Source: Treponema sp.
GTDB taxonomy: Bacteria; Spirochaetota; Spirochaetia; Treponematales; Treponemataceae
Reading direction: 5' to 3'
Assembly (NCBI GenBank): GCA_004554075.1
Contig: SFOB01000089.1
Span: 1-9,698 of the forward strand
Length of the DNA stretch: 9,698 nt
The position numbers and the translations under genes were made by a program. Each line of letters opens with the position of its first letter. Position 1 is the stretch's first letter. Shown piece by piece: positions 5,893 to 9,698 of this stretch. The notes beneath the pieces were generated by a model. That model made no database searches and was not told where the DNA came from. It was given only the letters and a program-made list of their open reading frames with translations.

Positions 5893-7446
5893 TCAACTGC
5901 TCTTTTTATTCTTCTTGATTCGTAACCTCCCTTTCCATAGAAAATTGTCCAATTCTATGCGGCCGGAGTCTTTCAGCTGCTTTACTACTTCTACTGTATC
6001 CTTGTGAGTCCAGAGATTCAGGCCCAGGAGGGCTCGGGTACGGGAGTTCATTCTTTCGAAGAGTTCTGATTCTATGTCGTCTTCGGAATAGTAGTTGCGG
6101 GCTTTGCGGATTATATCATAGGCCTGCTGCCAGTCGGAAGGTACAGGCTTCATTAACTTTTTACCTTCAGCCAGTTGTCGCCGTGCATCGCACAAATCAC
6201 AGCCACTGCAGACTGCCTGCTCCGCGCCCAGCGCATCCAGCAAAACCTGACGGCGGCAGCTATCAGTTTCTGCAAACTCCCGCAAGGCTGCTTCCCGGGA
6301 TCCCTTTTTGTAAACTGAGTAATTCAAAGAATCTTCAGGGCTCCATAATAAAATTGCCTTGGCAATGCTGCCATCTCTTCCCCCCCGCCCGGCTTCCTGA
6401 ATATAGGCTTCTGCAGTAGCGGACGCTTCAAGATGCACAACAGTTTTAATATTTTTCTTGTCCACGCCCATCCCGTATGCGCACGTGGCGCACAGGACTC
6501 CATCTGTGCTGTCGTAGAACCATTTTTCTGTTTCATCTTTTTCGGATTTTTCAAGGCCTGCATGATAAAAGCGGGCAGTTCCGTCTCCAAAGCAAAGGTT
6601 GAGTTCGCGAGCCATATCCTCGGTTTTATTACGGGTACCGCAGAAGATTATCATGGGCCTCTGTTGGCTTTGGGCAAGCATCAAAGCTTCCTTTTTCTTG
6701 GCTGCGGCATAACGCACATAGTAAATGATATTCTTACGGTCACTTTCACTTCTCACAACATGGGCCTGACCATCAAAGAGAATCTCTGCAACACGGGAAA
6801 GTACCTCCGGCGAAGCTGTAGCAGTAAAGGCTGTAATCACAGGCGGATCAATAACCTTAATAACATTTCCAAGTCCAAGATAAGCAGGCCTGAAAGAATC
6901 ACCCCATTCAGAAACACAATGCGCCTCATCAATTGCAATATGCTTAATTCCAACTTCTTTAAGCTGATTCAGAAGAGTCTCGCTCTGAAGTACCTCGGGG
7001 TTTGCAAGAATAATCTGCGCCCCTTCCCGGATTTTCCGGAAGTTTTCATCCCTTTCTTCTTCAGTCTGCCCGCCTCTGAAAGTAACGCTGCGAAGGCTTC
7101 CCTCTTCCATTCTGCGCTGCTGGTCGCTCATAAGAGCCAGAAGCGGATAAATAATAAGAGACGGCCCATCCAGTAAAAGAGCCGGTATCTGAAAGCAAAG
7201 GGACTTTCCGGCCCCCGTTGGCAGAAGCACAATCTGCCTTCCTTTACAGAAAGAATCGTCGGCCTCGCCGATATCTTCATAATCAGCTATATTTTTGTGA
7301 TATTCATAAGCCTCAAGAATATTGGCCACAACAAGCCTTTGCCAGGGATAGAGATACTTAATGCCAAAATTCTTAAAAGCAGTTTGAGTCACAAAATCAT
7401 CAGAGATTTCTTCAGTTTGATTTTCACGCTTTTCATTTGTTTCCAT
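5893..7446 (-). CDS. recQ: RecQ-family ATP-dependent DNA helicase
   Basis: The 517-residue enzyme is a superfamily 2 helicase that unwinds DNA 3' to 5' during recombination and repair. Motifs in order: motif 0 around FG 27-28 and YPWQ 33-36; Walker A PTGAGKS 76-82; motif Ia PLLALMSDQ 101-109; DEAH 173-176 followed by the RecQ aromatic-rich loop up to about 189; TAFTATAS 205-212; IIFCGTRN 266-273; motif V around 317-329; QEAGRGGRDG 350-359. The zinc site has Cys397, 413, 416 and 419. A weak helical and winged-helix-like remainder follows, and no HRDC domain is seen. About 20 extra acidic residues lie between motif 0 and Walker A (roughly 48-68) compared with E. coli RecQ. The Met at 7446 was chosen because codons upstream only reread the neighbouring small gene in another frame. 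No clear ribosome binding site is visible. The gene stops in TGA near the large palindrome. Confidence 0.93.
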   Translation of the reverse strand: METNEKRENQTEEISDDFVTQTAFKNFGIKYLYPWQRLVVANILEAYEYHKNIADYEDIGEADDSFCKGRQIVLLPTGAGKSLCFQIPALLLDGPSLIIYPLLALMSDQQRRMEEGSLRSVTFRGGQTEEERDENFRKIREGAQIILANPEVLQSETLLNQLKEVGIKHIAIDEAHCVSEWGDSFRPAYLGLGNVIKVIDPPVITAFTATASPEVLSRVAEILFDGQAHVVRSESDRKNIIYYVRYAAAKKKEALMLAQSQQRPMIIFCGTRNKTEDMARELNLCFGDGTARFYHAGLEKSEKDETEKWFYDSTDGVLCATCAYGMGVDKKNIKTVVHLEASATAEAYIQEAGRGGRDGSIAKAILLWSPEDSLNYSVYKKGSREAALREFAETDSCRRQVLLDALGAEQAVCSGCDLCDARRQLAEGKKLMKPVPSDWQQAYDIIRKARNYYSEDDIESELFERMNSRTRALLGLNLWTHKDTVEVVKQLKDSGRIELDNFLWKGRLRIKKNKKSS

Positions 7447-7510
7447 ACATATAATATGGTGCAAGAGTTGCGATTTAAGGAAGTTTTTTTGAGAAATTAT
7501 TATGAGTTTT

Positions 7511-7750
7511 TTATTTTTTTGCTTCTTCGCCGCCGGCTTGGCCTTCTGCAGGCTTTTCTTCTTTCTTTTCTTCTTTTGGTGCAGGAGCTGCTTTTGCGGC
7601 TTTAGCCTTTTTAGGCTTTGGAGGCTTTTTCTTGTAAGTGGTAACGAATTTTGCAAACTCGATAACAAGAATCATGACAATAACAGTTCCTATTACACGT
7701 ATATCTTTGAGAACACCTAAAATCAGCGGGATATATTCTTTTATTGTCAT
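7511..7750 (-). CDS. Small single-pass membrane protein with Lys/Ala/Pro/Glu-rich tail, unknown function
   Basis: I do not recognise this 79-residue protein. A short N-terminus is followed by one hydrophobic segment at about 18-35 (VIGTVIVMILVIEFA). The rest is low-complexity: first basic (PPKPKKAKAAKAAPAPK, about 43-59), then mixed acidic and basic (EEKKEEKPAEG, about 60-70). By the positive-inside rule the tail is probably cytoplasmic. It lies 31 bases after hisF and 64 bases before recQ on the same strand, so it may be cotranscribed. No strong ribosome binding site is seen. The open frame, membrane segment and codon pattern support a real gene, but compositional bias could inflate this impression. 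Confidence 0.6.
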   Translation of the reverse strand: MTIKEYIPLILGVLKDIRVIGTVIVMILVIEFAKFVTTYKKKPPKPKKAKAAKAAPAPKEEKKEEKPAEGQAGGEEAKK

Positions 7751-7763
7751 ACTTTTTTATCGG

Positions 7764-7787
7764 ATGTAAAGTTAGCTTTCTTTACAT
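7764..7787. other. Small inverted repeat at the hisF stop codon
   Basis: ATGTAAAG (7764-7771) and CTTTACAT (7780-7787) form an 8-bp stem around an 8-base loop, overlapping the hisF stop codon. No T-run follows in the hisF direction, so it is not a standard terminator. It could slow decay of the hisHF message or be a protein-binding site. Confidence 0.4.
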
Positions 7788-8546
7788 TCTCATAGGAACG
7801 CCCATCTTGTTGAGTTCATCTTTAATCTGTCCTACTGTATAAGTTCCATTGTGAACCATACTTGCAACAAGAGCTGCATCTGCCTTGCCTGCTGTAAGAG
7901 CGTCTGCTAAGTGGGCAGGGGTACCGCCACCACCGCTTGCAATTACAGGTACCGGAACATTTTCGGAAATAAGGCGGGTAAGCTCAATGTCATATCCGTT
8001 TTTAGTTCCATCAGCATCCATAGAATTCAAAACGATTTCACCGGCACCAAGTTCAACACCGCGCTTAGCCCATTCAAGAGCGTCTAATCCTGTGTCTACG
8101 CGGCCACCGTTGATTGTAGTACCGAATCCGCTTGGCTTTGTAGGATCGCGGCGAACATCCATTCCAAGAACAATAGACTGACTCCCGAAAACTTTTGCTC
8201 CCTCTGTAATCAGACCCGGATTACGAACTGCCTGAGAGTTGAGGGAAACCTTTTCTGCTCCGGCAAGGATAGTGGAGCGGATATCTTCTATTGTTCCGAT
8301 TCCACCGCCTACACAGAATGGAATGAAAACCTGCTGTGCAACGCGGGATATCAAATCGAGGATAGGACCACGGCCTCGGGCAGAAGCTATGATATCATAA
8401 AACACCAGCTCATCTACCCCCTGGCGGTAATATTCGGCAGCCATTTCAACAGGGTCACCAATATCTATATTATTCTGAAACTTTACACCTTTAGTTGTTC
8501 GTCCGTCCTTTACATCCAGACAAATGATAATTCTCTTCTTTAACAT
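7782..8546 (-). CDS. hisF: Imidazole glycerol phosphate synthase subunit HisF (cyclase)
   Basis: HisF uses ammonia delivered by HisH to convert PRFAR into imidazole glycerol phosphate and AICAR, joining histidine and purine synthesis. The product has 254 residues, the usual length, with a (beta/alpha)8 barrel. The two catalytic aspartates sit at the expected places: Asp11 in CLDVKDG and Asp130 in GMDVRRD. Phosphate-binding loops are visible at CVGGGIG (about 78-84) and IASGGGG (about 202-208). The start overlaps the end of hisH by 7 bases, typical of translational coupling between subunits of one complex; only a poor ribosome binding site precedes it. The small membrane protein gene follows after 31 bases. 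Confidence 0.97.
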   Translation of the reverse strand: MLKKRIIICLDVKDGRTTKGVKFQNNIDIGDPVEMAAEYYRQGVDELVFYDIIASARGRGPILDLISRVAQQVFIPFCVGGGIGTIEDIRSTILAGAEKVSLNSQAVRNPGLITEGAKVFGSQSIVLGMDVRRDPTKPSGFGTTINGGRVDTGLDALEWAKRGVELGAGEIVLNSMDADGTKNGYDIELTRLISENVPVPVIASGGGGTPAHLADALTAGKADAALVASMVHNGTYTVGQIKDELNKMGVPMRM

Positions 8547-9166
8547 ATCTTACAAAAGTTCTCCAAAATCTTAAGTCCAGTAACACCACTCTTTTCCGGG
8601 TGGAACTGACAGGCAAAAACATTGTCCTGATGAATTACTGCAGGAACCTTAATGCCGTATTGAGCACTTGCCTTAACTACAGACTGGTCTGCAGGACAAA
8701 TCACAAAAGAGTGAACAAAGTAAACATCAGAATCATTTTTAATTCCAGCAAGAAGAGGACATGCTCCGTTTTCAAAGCTGATATTATTCCAGCCCATGTG
8801 TGGAACTTTGATTTTATCTTTCTTCATTTTTGGCTCAATCGTATAAAAGTGTTTGATTTCGCCTTTTATAAGACCAAGACACTGGGCATTGCCTTCATCT
8901 GAATGTTCAAAAATAATCTGCGAACCAACACAGATTCCAAGAAGAGGTTTGCCGGCTGCAACCTGCTCGCGGACAAAAATGTCAAAACCACTCTTTTTCA
9001 ATTCTGCCATTGCGTAGGCATCATCTCCGTCTCCCGGAAATATAAAGTGGTCACAGTCAGCAAGTTCAGAAGGTGTCTTTGAACGGATGTAAGGAATCTT
9101 CAGATAGTCCAGTGCACGCTCCAGACTGGTGATATTTCCCGCATTAAAATCAATAATTCCAACCAT
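8540..9166 (-). CDS. hisH: Imidazole glycerol phosphate synthase subunit HisH (glutamine amidotransferase)
   Basis: HisH releases ammonia from glutamine and channels it to HisF. The 208-residue product has the class I glutamine amidotransferase triad: Cys79 in GICVGSQ, His189 and Glu191 in FHPEKSG. FPGDGD (43-48) occupies the oxyanion-strand region, where the family usually has PGVG. VPHMGWN (121-127) and YFVHSF (149-154) are strong HisH signatures. The Met at 9166 is chosen because the family begins with this IIDFNAGN-type strand. An upstream in-frame TTG at 9253 would add 29 residues encoded by a palindrome. The start has no ribosome binding site of its own: a TATAAT lies only 7 bases upstream, and a short ORF with a good site overlaps the start by 17 bases. 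No other his genes are in the window. Confidence 0.96.
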   Translation of the reverse strand: MVGIIDFNAGNITSLERALDYLKIPYIRSKTPSELADCDHFIFPGDGDDAYAMAELKKSGFDIFVREQVAAGKPLLGICVGSQIIFEHSDEGNAQCLGLIKGEIKHFYTIEPKMKKDKIKVPHMGWNNISFENGACPLLAGIKNDSDVYFVHSFVICPADQSVVKASAQYGIKVPAVIHQDNVFACQFHPEKSGVTGLKILENFCKIC

Positions 9167-9278
9167 GGTATTGATTATAGAAAAAATCACGTCTTTTTGG
9201 AACACCGTGAATAAAAAAAGTCTGCCACTCCCGTTGAAAATGCCAGTCGCCAACGGGGATGATGTTGGCGTCAGTCAT
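9150..9278 (-). CDS. Possible 42-residue leader ORF overlapping the hisH start
   Basis: ATG at 9278 is preceded by GGAG with a 6-base spacer and opens a frame of 42 codons ending in TGA at 9152-9150. That is 17 bases inside hisH in another frame. The peptide starts MTDANIIPVGDWHF and is rich in aromatic residues, with three scattered His but no His run. Its first part is encoded inside the palindrome at 9213-9303. It could be a leader that couples translation to hisH, or only a chance reading of a repeat. I favour neither strongly. Confidence 0.25.
   Translation of the reverse strand: MTDANIIPVGDWHFQREWQTFFIHGVPKRRDFFYNQYHGWNY
9174..9202 (-). promoter_or_regulatory. Candidate hisH promoter giving a near-leaderless transcript
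   Basis: On the minus strand a perfect TATAAT (9179-9174) lies 7 bases before the hisH ATG. The -35 position, 17 bases upstream, holds only TTCCAA (9202-9197, three of six). If used, transcription would start at or within a base or two of the ATG, which agrees with the missing ribosome binding site. Confidence 0.4.
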
Positions 9279-9303
9279 TTTCCACTCCGTTTCAGACTTT
9301 TTT
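9213..9303 (-). terminator. Terminator-like structured palindrome between the upstream secreted-protein gene and hisH
   Basis: AAAAAAGTCTG (9214-9224) and CAGACTTTTTT (9293-9303) form an 11-bp stem that ends in a T-run on both strands. Inside, AAAATG (9237-9242) pairs with CATTTT (9276-9281), and CGCCAAC (9248-9254) pairs with GTTGGCG (9264-9270) around a 9-base loop. The unpaired segments between stems carry nearly the same wording on both sides (CCACTCC-GTT; CAGT). It is well placed to end minus-strand transcription from the gene at 9320 onward, and it precedes hisH. Confidence 0.65.
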
Positions 9304-9319
9304 AAATCACAAAGTCTCA

Positions 9320-9698
9320 TTAATCAAACGTGAATTTATTAAACTCCGCGATGATTTTTTCTGAATCAGAGATAAACTCAAAATAAATCGCATGTTTTCC
9401 GATAACTCCAGAAGTGAGTGGAGAAGTTGCAGTCTTATCTCCCTTCTTCATCTTGAAAGAAGAAATCACCTTGCCCTGATAGTTGTCTACGCGGACATTT
9501 ACAGTGAGGTCTTCTTTTGCAAGAATATCAGCTGTAACTGTCTTTGGAGTATTTGCACCAAACTGCAGATAGCGGAAGCCCACTGTCAGCTTGCTTGTGA
9601 TATCTACAATCGGTGAACTGATGTTATCATCTTTTTCGTAAACAGGCTTGATATAAGCACCGCCTATACCACCGTTATAGCCGCCCTTTGCTCCGCCG
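9320..9698 (-). CDS. C-terminal part of a probable secreted carbohydrate-binding (CBM6-like) protein, truncated by the window edge
   Basis: The frame is open from the right edge to TAA at 9322-9320, giving the last 125 or so residues; the start lies outside the window. The fragment begins Gly-rich (GGAKGGYNGGIGGAYIKP) and continues as a beta-sandwich-like domain with VGFRYLQFG, PKTV, VNVRVDNYQGKVI, GVIGKHAIYFEF and a terminal FNKFTFD. This order resembles the CBM6-type domain found at the end of many family 43 glycoside hydrolases: an aromatic FRYxxFG strand, then LxVRxD...G, then GxHxxYFxF, then a Phe-rich last strand. Its likely role is binding plant polysaccharide, with the catalytic part upstream. 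The catalytic family cannot be seen here, and other beta-sandwich domains remain possible. Confidence 0.6.
   Translation of the reverse strand, partial: GGAKGGYNGGIGGAYIKPVYEKDDNISSPIVDITSKLTVGFRYLQFGANTPKTVTADILAKEDLTVNVRVDNYQGKVISSFKMKKGDKTATSPLTSGVIGKHAIYFEFISDSEKIIAEFNKFTFD

Noticed and set aside
5687..6007. Open frames on both strands across 5677-6007
   Set aside because: They read through the large palindrome and the opposite strand of recQ, with no ribosome binding site or recognisable protein.
6433..7176. A 247-codon plus-strand open frame
   Set aside because: It lies wholly opposite conserved helicase motifs of RecQ and its translation resembles no family.
7447..7668. N-terminal extension of RecQ by 74 residues
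   Set aside because: The Lys-rich extension is the neighbouring small membrane-protein gene read in another frame, and RecQ homology begins after 7446.
9167..9253. TTG start at 9253 extending HisH by 29 residues
   Set aside because: The added codons lie in the palindrome and do not resemble HisH, whose fold begins at the Met at 9166.
1..9698. CRISPR arrays, tRNA or rRNA genes, transposases, phage or defence operons
   Set aside because: No regularly spaced direct repeats, cloverleaf-like stretches or matching protein motifs were seen by eye.

Overview
This window looks like chromosomal DNA of a host-associated spirochaete, most likely a gut or rumen Treponema. That is an inference from several things together: a PotD-type polyamine lipoprotein with a relaxed spirochaetal lipobox, an OmpA-domain protein, a carbohydrate-binding domain at the right edge of the kind found in plant-polymer hydrolases, moderately A+T-rich DNA, and AAGGAG-type ribosome binding sites. 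Species level cannot be read from the sequence.

Layout, left to right. (1) Positions 1-2057, plus strand: the end of a polyamine/spermidine ABC transporter operon, with the last codons of potB, then potC and potD. potC is broken by an in-frame TAG at 334-336, where the family has Trp, while both sides of the break still encode PotC. (2) 2152-3816, plus: a PAS-like/GGDEF/EAL protein with its own promoter. Its cyclase motif is degenerate (GDDEF) and its EAL catalytic residues are intact, so it is probably a c-di-GMP phosphodiesterase. (3) 3851-4270, minus: a small membrane-anchored protein resembling Holliday-junction-resolvase-related nucleases, with palindromic elements on both sides. (4) 4416-5687, plus: an exported protein with an unknown N-terminal domain and a C-terminal OmpA domain. 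(5) 5695-5869: a large nested palindrome between convergent genes. (6) Minus strand from 9166 down to 5893: hisH, hisF (7-nt overlap), a 79-residue single-pass membrane protein, and a RecQ-family helicase. (7) 9213-9303: a structured terminator-like palindrome. It holds a short ORF with a good ribosome binding site that runs into the start of hisH. (8) 9320 to the right edge, minus: the C-terminus of a probable CBM6-like/glycoside-hydrolase-associated protein.

How the genes work together: PotB, PotC and PotD would form a polyamine importer with an ATPase encoded outside the window, but the potC stop predicts loss of function unless it is read through. HisH and HisF form the two-subunit imidazole glycerol phosphate synthase that links histidine and purine metabolism. 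The remaining genes are not obviously connected.

I see no CRISPR array, tRNA, rRNA, transposase, phage gene or recognisable new multigene defence system. The most notable signals are the amber-interrupted potC, four structurally different intergenic palindromes within about 5.5 kb, and the hisH leader.
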